From a bacterium (GTDB taxonomy: Bacteria > Actinomycetota > Acidimicrobiia > Spongiisociales > Spongiisociaceae): 64,000 nt of DNA. The stretch spans positions 1-64,000 of the forward strand of contig JAPOQZ010000259.1 of the NCBI GenBank assembly GCA_026710435.1, in the 5' to 3' direction. A program made the translations under genes and the position numbers. The notes under the pieces were generated by a model. The model was not told the origin of the DNA. It saw nothing but the letters and a program-made list of their open reading frames with translations, and did not search any database. Shown piece after piece: positions 16,425 through 26,400 of the stretch (position 1 is its first letter; the number at the start of each line of letters is the position of its first letter).

Positions 16425-19400
16425 ATGGTAGTTCCGATGCCCGGCGGGCCGGCATCCAAGGCCGCTGACCAGTACGAGTACCTCTGGACAGTGCTACGTT
16501 TGTGCGATTTGTTGGAGGGGCGAGTTGGTTCGATCCGTCTGGAGCCTCCGGGTCAAGCAGGGGTCGGAATCGAGATGGAAGTCGAGATCGACGGTGCCAT
16601 CTGGGTGGAACAGGCGAAGTCGTCGGCGACCAAATGGACAATACACAGGCTGAAGAATGAGGGTGTATTGAGGGCCGCCAAAGCGCAGATCGACCGCGGG
16701 CGCCGTTTCCGTTTAGTTGCTTCCGCGCCCGCTTCTGATCTGGGCACACTCGCTGATCGCTCCCGGAAGACGGAGACATACGAAGAGTTCACAGAGTCAC
16801 TTACACAACAGCGTCGCCCGCATCTCGCTCAGGTTGCTCAGGCATGGGGCATCGGGAATGAGCATTGTTGGCCTCTGATTCGGAAGGTCACAGTCGAGCA
16901 ATACTCTCTCGACGAGTTGAGGCGGATTGTCAGAACGACCCTGCGGCAGTTATTCGTGGACGATCCTGATCTGGTGGTCGGTGTGCTATGGAACTTCTGT
17001 GACGGACACCTGAGTCTTCGTTTCACAGCACCTCAGGTCTGGTCCTACGTCGAGTCAAAGGGTCTCCGCCGACGCCTCATCGTGGGGGATCGCAACATCA
17101 TCCGAGGGTTGCGTGGAACAGTCGATCGGCAACGGCACCGTGTAGAGAGCGCGGCACCTTCGGTGGGGTTCGTACGCCGATCCGACGTTGACGATATCGT
17201 TGGCAAACTTCGCGAGCCGGACGGGGCACAGCTGATGGTCGTGGACGGTCGGGCAGGCACCGGTAAGTCGAAAGTGGCGTTCGATGTCGCAACTCAACTC
17301 GACAGCGACGGCTGGTATGTCGGGCTCGCCAGGATGGACAGCAACGCTGCTACGTCTACCGCTATTGAACTCGGGCATCGGATGGGCCTGACGGAGTCAC
17401 CGTCGGTGCTCCTAGCGGGTGTTACCGACGGGACACCGGCCCTCCTAGTTGTAGATCAACTCGATGCCGTCAGTACGTACAGCGGTCGCATGGGTGACAA
17501 CTTCACAGCGGTGACTGAAGCCATTTCCGAAGCCAGAAGAGCGAAGAACCTCAAGATTATGCTCGTGGTCCGCACAGTCGACCTCGAGGCTGACCCCCGG
17601 ATGGTTTCGCTGCTCCGCCGTGAGGAACAGGTGGGACGGCAGACAGTCGGGCTCTTGGATGTCGAGGACATCAAGGCGCATCTAGCTCATAGCAACATGC
17701 CTGTTCCGGCGTCGGCAACAACGTTGGAACTACTCCGGACACCGCTGCACTTTTCCGTGTTCACCCGTCTTGATGGCCGTTCCCGGGCTGAACGGTACAG
17801 AACTCTGCAGGATCTCTATCAGGAGTACACAGCACAGGTTCGCAGAGACATCGAGCGCCGAGTTGGCCACCTCGACTGGGTCTCAATCACGGCCCTGCTA
17901 GTCACTCACATGAGTGGCAACGAGGTGTTGACGGCTCCTGCCCATCTCCTCGATACCACCAACCAGTCAGAAGTTGATGCTCTAGTGTCCGATGGAGTGC
18001 TGGTCAAGGACGACAGTGGTATTGCCTTCTTCCATGAATCCTATTTCGACTACCTGTTCGCCAGATCGTTCGTCGCTGACGGAGACGATCTATGCGACTT
18101 TCTGGTGGAGTCCCGCCAGTACCTGTTCCGACGCTCCCAAACGCGCCAGGTCATGGAGTATCTGGCCGGTGTCGATAGGGTCCGCTTCCGGGAAACGGTC
18201 ACTGCACTGCTCGCCCATGACGACATTAGGTCCCACCTGAAGGCTGTCGCTGTCAGTGTGTTGCGCCAGATCCAGCCCACTCCAGAAGACTGGCAGGCCC
18301 TCGAGGAGGTTGCGTGGAGAGACTCTCCCGTCGGCAAGAAGCTGCTCGGGTTGTTGGACCTGCCGGGATGGTTCGAGGCAGTTGATCGACTTGGACGGTG
18401 GGACCAGTGGCTCAACGACCCCGAGCGGGTCAACAGTGTGTTTGGCACGTTGACTTTGGCAGCACGAGAACAGCCTGTCCGCGTCTCAGATCTGGTCCGA
18501 CCCTTTATTGGCAAATCCGAGGAGTGGCGAGTGCGTCTACGTTCGCTCGTCTCCTGGTCCCTGAGCAGCGGGCTCGTTGATCTCACTGCTGAACTCATTG
18601 ATGAGGGCCAACTCGACGATGTCCGAAGTCCGATTGCGGTGAATAGCGACTTCTGGTCGCTTCTCTATTCCCTGAGCAGGAAAGATCCCGCAGGCGCGGC
18701 GCGCCTCGTCGGCGCCTACCTTCTCCGTGGTTTTGAGCGGGCTCGTCAAGACAGTTCTGACAACCCATTCGAGTCTGGACACCTGTCGCGTGCTTCACCG
18801 TCCCAATCCCAATCTGTCATCATTGAAATCGCCTCGCGGACTCCGGCCGAGTTTCTCCACCATGTGATGCCCTTCGTGATCCAACTCGCGGGGCGTACTG
18901 AGAGCGAACCCCTCCCCGGCCGGCTACCTCGAAGTCAACCCTGGGCTCTACTGCACCGGTCAACGGTGCACACCGTGCCAGCCGCTGTATTTGCCGGAAC
19001 CGAGCGAGCTTTGACAGCCCTAGCCAAGGATAACCAGGAAGCGTGTTTAGCAGTTCTACGCGATATCAGGAACGCTGAGAATTACCACCTTCGGTTCCTG
19101 ACGTGCCGGGCCCTAACCGCCATCGACGACGCCGACGCCGCTATCGGCTGGTTGCTCTCCGACACTCGCAACTTTGCGCTAGGGTGGGCCGACAGTTCGA
19201 ATTGGGCATCGCGGGAACTGATCGAGCGACACTCCGCCGACTGTTCGCCCGACGTATTCGACAAGCTCCAGGCCGCTCTACTCGGCTATACACCACCGTG
19301 GGATGATCGTCGGTTCCGAGGCCGGGATCGGTACGAGCTGATGTCGGCCTTGGACATGACCCGTCTGTCGGATCTCGCCAGACTTAAACTCCAGGAACTC

Positions 19401-20813
19401 GAGCGACGCTTCGAGTCGGCCCCGCCAACGCCACCAAGACCTCTTGAGGCGTTCCAGGTCATGTCTCCGATACCAGAAGACTCTTCGAAACGCATGTCTG
19501 ATGACGATTGGATACGCGCCCTCGAGAAGCATGCGGGAACGAAGACACGGTGGGTCGCGGACGACCGTCCGGTCGGAGGTGAAACTGAACTCGCCCGGCA
19601 GGTAGGCACTCGAGCGAAGGAAGACCCGGAGCGGTTCGCAAGGCTGGCGTTGCGGTTTACGCCTGGAATCCCGGCTGAGGCGATGAACCAGATTCTCCAA
19701 CAAACCGAAGGAGCCCTGGGCACCGACATTCTTGCCGATCTGTGCGAACATGCCCACCGCACATATGGTGCCGCGGTAGGCCGATGGGTGTGCAGCAGTA
19801 TAGCCAGGGCCAAGACGGTTAACTCACGTCTTACTCACCTCATCCGTGTGTATGCCCGAGACGCCGATCCGAGTACTTCTTCACAAGATGACTACAATGG
19901 AGACTTATTGCTCGCCGGTATTAACTCGACACGTGGGGAAGCAGCTCGCGCTGTGGCTAAGACGTTCTTCGCTAGCGACTCCTATGTCGAGGCCCTCCTT
20001 CCAGCACTATCATCTCTCGCAGTTGATGAAGCCCTGTCGGTTCGTGCTTGTGCCGCTGAGGCTGTCCTTGCTCTCTTCAACCATAATCGTGAATACGCGC
20101 TTGATCTCGCTGAACGTCTGTTGGACGCTCCGATTGAAGTCCTAGACGCCCAAACCAGTGAACGGCTTCTCATGTTCGCCATGCTATGGGAACCGAACCG
20201 TTTCGGGCTGACGATGGTGAGGGCACTGTCTAGCTCGTCTCAGATAGCCAGACGAGGAGGTCATATATGGGCAATAGCATTTGAGCAGGATAGGCTTAGT
20301 GACGGTGTTACCACGGATGTACAGGAACTCCCGACGGCAGCCAGACAAGGAGCCGCGGAAGTCTTCGTACAAGGGGTACCCAACAGCTTGAAGATCCTTC
20401 CTATTCTGTTCAACGATGACGACAAGGAGGTCCGTGAGATATCTGCTAGGGCACTCCTTAAACTTGAAGATATCCCCGGACGGTCGGACCGTGAATATCT
20501 GCTAGGTGCCTACCTCCGAAGTGCGGCCTTCCCAGTCCATCTAGATCTGGTCATTCATAAACTGACTGAAATAGCTACAAACCTACCATCAAACACGATA
20601 GATCTCTGTGAGGGAGCGATAGAGGTCACCGCCAGTGATCTCGGAGATATGACTTCTGCTTATTTCGGTGCTGGACGCGATATCACAACCATCATCGTCA
20701 GGCTCTACCGACAAGCAGGCCCTGAGATGCGGGGCCGCTGTCTGGATGTTATCGATCGGCTCACAGAACTTAATGCATATAACGTAGCCGAGGCACTAGA
20801 CAACGAACGCTGA
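16425..20813 (+). CDS. Large nuclease-STAND NTPase (Avs-like antiviral candidate)
   Basis: 1462-aa protein. The N-terminal about 220 residues look like a DUF4297/Cap4-type PD-(D/E)XK effector: an early SKAADQYEYLWTVLRLCDLL helix, then acidic MEVEIDG and WVEQAKSS with the Q-x-K motif at about 60-66. Residues about 270-560 are a STAND NTPase: Walker A DGRAGTGKS (about 275-282), Walker B ALLVVDQLDAVS, a sensor IMLVVRTVD and FFHESYFDYLFARSF. The remaining about 850 residues are helical and repeat-like (HEAT-type), the expected ligand sensor. This is the domain order of antiviral STAND proteins, in which phage protein binding triggers nuclease activity. It sits tail-to-tail with a restriction-modification pair. 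Start ATG 16425 has GGAG 7 nt upstream. Confidence 0.75.
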   Translation: MVVPMPGGPASKAADQYEYLWTVLRLCDLLEGRVGSIRLEPPGQAGVGIEMEVEIDGAIWVEQAKSSATKWTIHRLKNEGVLRAAKAQIDRGRRFRLVASAPASDLGTLADRSRKTETYEEFTESLTQQRRPHLAQVAQAWGIGNEHCWPLIRKVTVEQYSLDELRRIVRTTLRQLFVDDPDLVVGVLWNFCDGHLSLRFTAPQVWSYVESKGLRRRLIVGDRNIIRGLRGTVDRQRHRVESAAPSVGFVRRSDVDDIVGKLREPDGAQLMVVDGRAGTGKSKVAFDVATQLDSDGWYVGLARMDSNAATSTAIELGHRMGLTESPSVLLAGVTDGTPALLVVDQLDAVSTYSGRMGDNFTAVTEAISEARRAKNLKIMLVVRTVDLEADPRMVSLLRREEQVGRQTVGLLDVEDIKAHLAHSNMPVPASATTLELLRTPLHFSVFTRLDGRSRAERYRTLQDLYQEYTAQVRRDIERRVGHLDWVSITALLVTHMSGNEVLTAPAHLLDTTNQSEVDALVSDGVLVKDDSGIAFFHESYFDYLFARSFVADGDDLCDFLVESRQYLFRRSQTRQVMEYLAGVDRVRFRETVTALLAHDDIRSHLKAVAVSVLRQIQPTPEDWQALEEVAWRDSPVGKKLLGLLDLPGWFEAVDRLGRWDQWLNDPERVNSVFGTLTLAAREQPVRVSDLVRPFIGKSEEWRVRLRSLVSWSLSSGLVDLTAELIDEGQLDDVRSPIAVNSDFWSLLYSLSRKDPAGAARLVGAYLLRGFERARQDSSDNPFESGHLSRASPSQSQSVIIEIASRTPAEFLHHVMPFVIQLAGRTESEPLPGRLPRSQPWALLHRSTVHTVPAAVFAGTERALTALAKDNQEACLAVLRDIRNAENYHLRFLTCRALTAIDDADAAIGWLLSDTRNFALGWADSSNWASRELIERHSADCSPDVFDKLQAALLGYTPPWDDRRFRGRDRYELMSALDMTRLSDLARLKLQELERRFESAPPTPPRPLEAFQVMSPIPEDSSKRMSDDDWIRALEKHAGTKTRWVADDRPVGGETELARQVGTRAKEDPERFARLALRFTPGIPAEAMNQILQQTEGALGTDILADLCEHAHRTYGAAVGRWVCSSIARAKTVNSRLTHLIRVYARDADPSTSSQDDYNGDLLLAGINSTRGEAARAVAKTFFASDSYVEALLPALSSLAVDEALSVRACAAEAVLALFNHNREYALDLAERLLDAPIEVLDAQTSERLLMFAMLWEPNRFGLTMVRALSSSSQIARRGGHIWAIAFEQDRLSDGVTTDVQELPTAARQGAAEVFVQGVPNSLKILPILFNDDDKEVREISARALLKLEDIPGRSDREYLLGAYLRSAAFPVHLDLVIHKLTEIATNLPSNTIDLCEGAIEVTASDLGDMTSAYFGAGRDITTIIVRLYRQAGPEMRGRCLDVIDRLTELNAYNVAEALDNER

Positions 20814-20856
20814 TCGTCCATTCCCGCAGCCATTGCTGGCGAACCCCATACATGTG

Positions 20857-22086
20857 TCAGCGCTCGAAATGGCGGGTGACGGTCATTTCTATGCCGGTTT
20901 CGGTGATGATCTTTATGGCTATTTGGCCGGTCTTGGGGGTTCGGAAGGGGGCGGACTTGGTGGAAAGGGTGGCGTCCCATCGGAGTTGGTCTATGCCTCG
21001 ACCCAAGGCCTTCTTGAGGCGTTTAACCTGGCGGTCGTTGGCGGCGTTGGGGAAGTGGATGCGGCGGGCGAAGAAGCTATGACCGTCGTGATCGGTGTCG
21101 ATCATCCTGCAGGCCACGTCCCGAGCGGTGCCGCTGTCCAGGCCACCGGTTCGGGGGTTGAAGGTGTCGAAGCCGCGTAGCTCCACTTGGAACTGACCGT
21201 CGGGGTCGGTTGTGATGTCAAGGTCGGGCTCGGCCAGCATCACAAACGCCTCGGATTTGCGGTCGGGATCCAGCTCGCCGATCTGGAGGTCGCGGTTCAT
21301 AATGACCCGTAGGACACGGACCCGGCCGATCCGGGTGTCGTCGGTAGTGGCTGGGTCGAACGAGAATGCGGCGGCGATCAGGATCTGCGTGCCGTGAATC
21401 TGGCGGGGGGCTTCGGTGGCTGCGGCGGTAAGCATCGCCGGGGTAACCGTCACGTCCTCGGCGGCGATCATCACGGCGGCGTCCTGTTCGGACGACCCTT
21501 TGACTGAGCAACGGGCCTTGTGCGTAACCAGGCTGCCGCGCTTGCCGGGCCACGGCTCGATCTCGTGGACCTCGATGGTCGAGGCGGAGAGCGTGTCGTT
21601 GATTCCGGTCTGGAGCAGGGTGTCCACTACCCGTTCGACGAATACGCCCGAGGCCGTAGCCTGTTGTGATCGGGCACTCTCGCTTTCTTCGATTCGAGAA
21701 AGCGGTATGTAGGTATAGGGCGTCTCGGATTCGACGGTGAACGGAGAGCAGACCCGCACAACCCCCTTGGTCTGCTCAGGACGGTCGGCCAACTCAATGA
21801 ACTCCGGGGGTAGGTCGTAGGCGAGCCGGGCCGCCGACACATGGCGGACCTTCTCATAGATGAACCCGCCAGCAGGATCAATACTGCTATAATGGTTCTG
21901 TTCTGTTCTGTTCTGTTCTGTTCTGTTCTGTTCTGTTCTGTTGTGATCTGTTCTGTTCTGTTGTGATCTGATCTGATCTGATCTGATCTGATCGTCCAGA
22001 AGGGGTGAATAGCGGTCGTAAGACGTTGCCGGGCAACTGCTACGGACACCGTGGATGTATCGCAGGTGATCCACCGACGGCCCCAC
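20857..22086 (-). CDS. C-terminal half of type III-like Mod, in the alternate frame after the repeat tract
   Basis: The track ORF of 409 aa starts upstream of and reads through the pentamer tract. Only the part after the tract (from about 21895, HYSSIDPAGGFIYEKVRHVSAARLAYDLPP...) is meaningful. It is the continuation of the methyltransferase at 21627-23450 but in a different frame. Removing one 5-bp unit joins both into one uninterrupted 862-aa frame (20857-23450). The segment is probably the target-recognition or Res-contact domain of Mod, by position. In the present state it lacks a proper start and is not expected to be made on its own. Confidence 0.7.
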   Translation of the reverse strand: MGPSVDHLRYIHGVRSSCPATSYDRYSPLLDDQIRSDQIRSQQNRTDHNRTEQNRTEQNRTEQNHYSSIDPAGGFIYEKVRHVSAARLAYDLPPEFIELADRPEQTKGVVRVCSPFTVESETPYTYIPLSRIEESESARSQQATASGVFVERVVDTLLQTGINDTLSASTIEVHEIEPWPGKRGSLVTHKARCSVKGSSEQDAAVMIAAEDVTVTPAMLTAAATEAPRQIHGTQILIAAAFSFDPATTDDTRIGRVRVLRVIMNRDLQIGELDPDRKSEAFVMLAEPDLDITTDPDGQFQVELRGFDTFNPRTGGLDSGTARDVACRMIDTDHDGHSFFARRIHFPNAANDRQVKRLKKALGRGIDQLRWDATLSTKSAPFRTPKTGQIAIKIITETGIEMTVTRHFER

Positions 22087-23450
22087 TTCTCGGCAGCGAA
22101 TGCGGTAGTGCCGGCACCGCAGGTGGGGTCAAGGACAAGATCACCTGGATCTGTGGCCATAAGAAGGCAACGCTCGATGACGCTGTCTGCGGTCTGCACG
22201 ACATACCGTTTATCCGATGTGGACATCTGTTGATGCCAGATGTTGTTTATCCGCCGACCGGGTATCTCCTCCTCGTACCACTTCCAGGCCAGTTCCGACG
22301 TGGGATTTGCGCTGTCGAGACGGCCCAACTCGGCCATCCAATCCAACCCCTCCATCGAAACGGCCCACTGTCGCGTCTCAGGACAGGGGTACTCGACACC
22401 GTTCCAAACGTACGATTCAGACCTGCCCGTGGTGGACCGACCCTGCGACGTGAGCCTCATGCGACGGTACAGGCGAGCTCCATCAGGCAGCAGATCAGGG
22501 TTTGCGCGTTCCTCCCCGGTCAACTTGCGGGTTGTGCCCTCAGCTTCCTCAACCATTACGTACGATGACATATGCTTGATCTTCCCCACACGGTCGAGCG
22601 GTTCATACAACTGCCGGTACTTGGCATGTGAACGATCCTTGGCATACCAAAGGAGAAAGTCCGCGACGCTGGGAAGGGTTTTGGACGAGGCTGAACCTGA
22701 TGTGGCGAACGGGATAGTGGCTAACCGGTTCTCGTGACCGAACACCTCATCAAGGAGTACGGCCATGCGGTGCACGTTCTCGTCGCCGATCTGAACGAAG
22801 ACCGAGCCGGACTCCGTAAGGAGGTCGCGGGCCAGGGTCAGCTTCTCAAGCATCTGGTCGAGGTAGCTGTCGATGCCGCGTTCGTAGGTGTCGCGGAAGG
22901 CGCGGATCATCTTGGGGTCGGCGGGCAGGCCTTGGCGGTTCTCCTTGGTCTCCCGCTGACGTACGGCAACCTGGAAGTTCGATTTGAAGCCGATGCCGTA
23001 GGGCGGATCGAAGAAGATCATCTGTACCTGTCCGGCCAGGCCCTCGCGCTGGGCTAGAGAGGCCATGACGCGGGCAGATTCGCCGTGGATCAGGCGGTTC
23101 TGCCAGTTGCCGGTGTGGCGGTACCACTCGTAGGACGCATCGGGAGGTAGGCCGTTGAAGTCCTCGAACAGGCCCCGCTGGTCGGGGCCGAACGATTGGA
23201 GCGACTTGACGAAGGCGCCCGGGTGCACTTTCTCGCGGATGTACAGCGGGTAGGCGTCGAACTCGTCCGGCTTCCTGCGGCGGTCCCAGGCCAGGGTGGG
23301 GGGCTCCCCCTTGCGGCGCCGCGTGGTCCAGGTCTGGGGTTGCTGCTCCTCGTCGGGCAGGAGCGCTTGCGTCTCCGAAGTTGGGATGTTGGTTCGCTCG
23401 GCGCTGTCGTGGGTGTAGTGGGCTGTGGGCGGCGGCTTCTTCTTGGCCAT
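21627..23450 (-). CDS. Type III-like DNA methyltransferase Mod, N-terminal catalytic part (phase-variable)
   Basis: 607-aa track ORF. The first about 485 residues are an N6-adenine-type methyltransferase of the beta class: FDPPYGIGFKSNF (catalytic DPPY) precedes VLDPTCGAGTTAFAAEKWG (AdoMet-binding motif). From about residue 486 it enters a tandem pentamer tract (IRSDQ..., TEQNR...) and beyond it continues for about 85 residues in a wrong frame. The proper C-terminus lies in the overlapping frame to 20857. Full ON-length would be 862 aa. The start ATG 23450 lies 1 nt after the Res stop, so both come from one transcript. Phase variation would switch between a full and a truncated protein that keeps both catalytic motifs. 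Confidence 0.85.
   Translation of the reverse strand: MAKKKPPPTAHYTHDSAERTNIPTSETQALLPDEEQQPQTWTTRRRKGEPPTLAWDRRRKPDEFDAYPLYIREKVHPGAFVKSLQSFGPDQRGLFEDFNGLPPDASYEWYRHTGNWQNRLIHGESARVMASLAQREGLAGQVQMIFFDPPYGIGFKSNFQVAVRQRETKENRQGLPADPKMIRAFRDTYERGIDSYLDQMLEKLTLARDLLTESGSVFVQIGDENVHRMAVLLDEVFGHENRLATIPFATSGSASSKTLPSVADFLLWYAKDRSHAKYRQLYEPLDRVGKIKHMSSYVMVEEAEGTTRKLTGEERANPDLLPDGARLYRRMRLTSQGRSTTGRSESYVWNGVEYPCPETRQWAVSMEGLDWMAELGRLDSANPTSELAWKWYEEEIPGRRINNIWHQQMSTSDKRYVVQTADSVIERCLLMATDPGDLVLDPTCGAGTTAFAAEKWGRRWITCDTSTVSVAVARQRLTTAIHPFWTIRSDQIRSDHNRTEQITTEQNRTEQNRTEQNRTIIAVLILLAGSSMRRSAMCRRPGSPTTYPRSSLSWPTVLSRPRGLCGSALRSPSNPRRPIPTYRFLESKKARVPDHNRLRPRAYSSNG
21896..21990 (-). repeat. 19-unit pentanucleotide tract inside mod (phase-variation switch)
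   Basis: 95 bp of perfect-register pentamers. On the + strand: nine TTCTG, TTGTG, ATCTG, two TTCTG, TTGTG, five ATCTG. In mod this reads CAGAT and CAGAA units. A pentamer is not a multiple of three, so each gain or loss shifts the mod frame. The nine pure TTCTG units are the likely slippage site. Losing one unit or gaining two would restore the full-length frame. Confidence 0.9.
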
Positions 23451-23451
23451 A

Positions 23452-26400
23452 TCAGTTGCTCTCCGTCGTGGGGTTCGTAGTCGAGCCGGATCGGACTATC
23501 CGTTTGATCTCGTCTGATATGAGGTGGTATCCGACCGCGGCGTCGGTGATCTCGACAAACCTCCAACTGCGGAGGTGTGCCGGGATTTGGGGTGAGTTGG
23601 CCACTGCGGGTATCCACCACTCCGTCACGTAGCGAGCCTTGGTTTCCGATTCCTCGTCGGGACGGCCCTTGCATTCCACGATCAGGTGAACCGGATCACC
23701 GTCCCGGTTGCGGATGCGGGCGACGAAGTCCGGCTCGTAGCTGCGCCAGACTCCGTCTTCCAGGTAGGGGATGTCCCATCCCAGGCGGAAGTTCCGCACC
23801 CACGCCTCCACATCGTTGGAGTCCGCATCGAGCATCTTCGCAATGGTGGCTTCGAGGCCGCTGTGGCAGGCCGCTATGTTGAGTTCCGATCGTTCCGACG
23901 CGCGGTGGACGGGATCATCATCCGGGGGATAGCGGTCGGCCAAGGTGGTCTCGAAATCGATGGCTGAGGTGTCGAGCGTGGTCGGGCCGTCCGAGTCGAA
24001 CATGCCTACGAGCACGGGGCCCTGCATGTCGCCGGAGCAGGCGTCCAGAACGTGGCCGACCACTTCTTCGAGGTGGGGTCGCTGCAGCACAACCCGCGGG
24101 TCCGGACAGTGGACATCCGGATGCTGCAACCAGTCCGACACGGCCTGCCGGAGATCCGCGAACAGCTGTCCCTTCCCCGTCGATGTCTGGCCATTGCCGG
24201 TGGCGATCACACGACGGACGCACGCGGCCGCTAGCCGCCATGCAGCCTGCTGGAAACGCACGTCGTCGATACCCACGAGCTCGGTCTCACCGGTCACGCC
24301 TCCGAGCTCGACCAGAGTAGGGCGGTCGAGAACCGACGCCTCATAGGGCTGCACCTTGGCGGGATCAAGCCTGATCCGGTTGGCGCCGGGTTGCCACGCA
24401 TAGCCGGCCAGGCGCGGTAGCTCGATCCGCAGATCGGCCCGGTCGGCCACGGTCCGGACCGTGTAGGGCGGGTTGGGCGGTGGCACGTGTCCACGCCGAC
24501 CGGTGGGCATGAAGTCGAACGGTATTCCCAGCACCTGGGAGTACTCGGGCGTGAGGCGTCCGTAGGAATCGACGCTCTCGTAATCGGTGCGCCGCAGGGC
24601 TCGGCCGGTAACCTGCTCGCACAACAGCTGGGTGCTGAAAGCGCGATAACCCAGCACGTGAGTGACAGTACGGGTGTCCCAGCCTTCGGTGAGCATCGAC
24701 ACCGAGATGACGCAGCGGATGTGCTCCCCCGGCTCGCCCACCCTCCCGACGGTGTTCAGGACGTTACGCAACAGCGAGATGTCGTCCGTAGCACCTACGC
24801 CACGGCGGGCAGCCGACAGCCGGGTGGCCTGCGCCTTCACTAGTTTGGCGAGCGCTCCCGTTATCTTGTCATCGCTGTCCAGCTTGGAGTGCATGAGCAG
24901 CGTGACCGGTGTTTCCTTCCACCCGGCGCTGCTCAGCCGGACATTGGATAACTCCGCCAAGGCACCTACTACGTACTCTGTGCGGCCCGACTCATCGGTG
25001 CGCTCGTATCCTCCTATGTAGTCGTACAGAGCACGGGCGTTGAAGATGCTGTTAGCCACAACGATCAAGACAGGGGGGGTGCGCCGACCGGCGTCCCGCC
25101 ACCTCTTCCATTCGAGCACCCAGTCGAAATAGAGAGAGTGGAGGGAGTCCTCCAAGAGCCCGGGCAACTCCTCGCGGGTGACCTTCTTGGGTTTGGCGTT
25201 GGCATAGATGGCCCGCCATTTGACGTCGAAGCTCTCGGCGTCATCGTCGACGGGGAGCCGAGGGATCTTGACCAGCCCGGATTCGATGGCTTCCAGCAAT
25301 GGGAAGTCCGAAACCACCCACGGGAACAACTCGCCGCCGTGCTTCTTGGCTGCGGTGCTGATGAACATGGGTGTGGCCGAGAAGTCGTAGATGGCCAGCA
25401 GGCGGTTCTGGTTCTGCAGGTCCCGGATGGCGTTGAACCACACCCCTGCCACCTTCTGGTCAGCCCGAGTCGTGGAAGCAAGACTGGGGTTGTAACAATG
25501 GTGTGCCTCGTCGTTCAGCACCAGGAGCCTGTCTCGCCCCTTCAGACTCCGCAGCACCCGATCGAGCATCACCGCAGCATCCTCGACTCCAGATTCGCCC
25601 AGAGGGTCGAGCACCTTGCGACCGTCGCCGGACACTCCTGACAGCAGGTCGCGGCGCTGGAAGGCCTGGAAGTTGACCACCGCAACCTGGGCGCGGTTGA
25701 GCCGCGCCCTCAGGTTGGGCGGCACCAGGTCCATACGGTCGTAGACGTTGCCCGGATGGGAGGGCGCCAGTTCCCCGAGCCGTTCCCGCACCGTATGACC
25801 CGGAGTGATGGCTAGAAAGGCGCTGGTGTATGGACTTGGCCCTCTCCGGCTGGTCGAAGAACGGCGGATGTCGTTCAGGGTGTGCCAGACGATCAACATG
25901 GCCATGACCATGGTCTTGCCTGTACCGGTCGCCATCTTGATCGCCCAGCGGACCATGTCCTCGTTCATCTCCTCGGAGCGGGGGGCGACCCGGTTCTTCG
26001 CATACTGGCGGCCTTGCCTGGTTTCGGTTAGCCAGATCACGGTCTCGACCGCCTCCAGTTGGGCAAAGAAGGGTCGGATGTGGCGGTTCTCGCGGGTCCA
26101 GTAGGCGAGAAGCCGCCGCGTCTGATCGGTCGCTCCCTCCCAGCGCCGTCTCCGCCAGCCACGTAGGTGAACACGAATCTCTTCGACGGTTTCGTTGAGG
26201 TCATCCGGGTTGAGTTCGAGGACCGCTTGGACGGGTTTGCCCTTGTGGGGAGTGGGCACCGGAAGGATCCCGTGCGACGGTCTCCGCCCTTTCTTTGGCG
26301 GCTGCCCTTCGATGGCTCGGCCATGGGCGTCGAGCTCCCAGTGGCGTCGAGGCTCCTCGTAGGGGGTGTTGATTACCGGGTTCGTTCGAGGATCGAGGTT

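Noticed and set aside
16263-16436. 54-codon ORF starting MTDVTLFEQRL upstream of the STAND gene
   Set aside because: No ribosome-binding site, no recognisable protein character and it runs into the STAND start in another frame.
21896-21990. CRISPR-like or minisatellite array
   Set aside because: Units are 5 bp without spacers and lie inside a coding gene; a simple-sequence slippage tract explains it.
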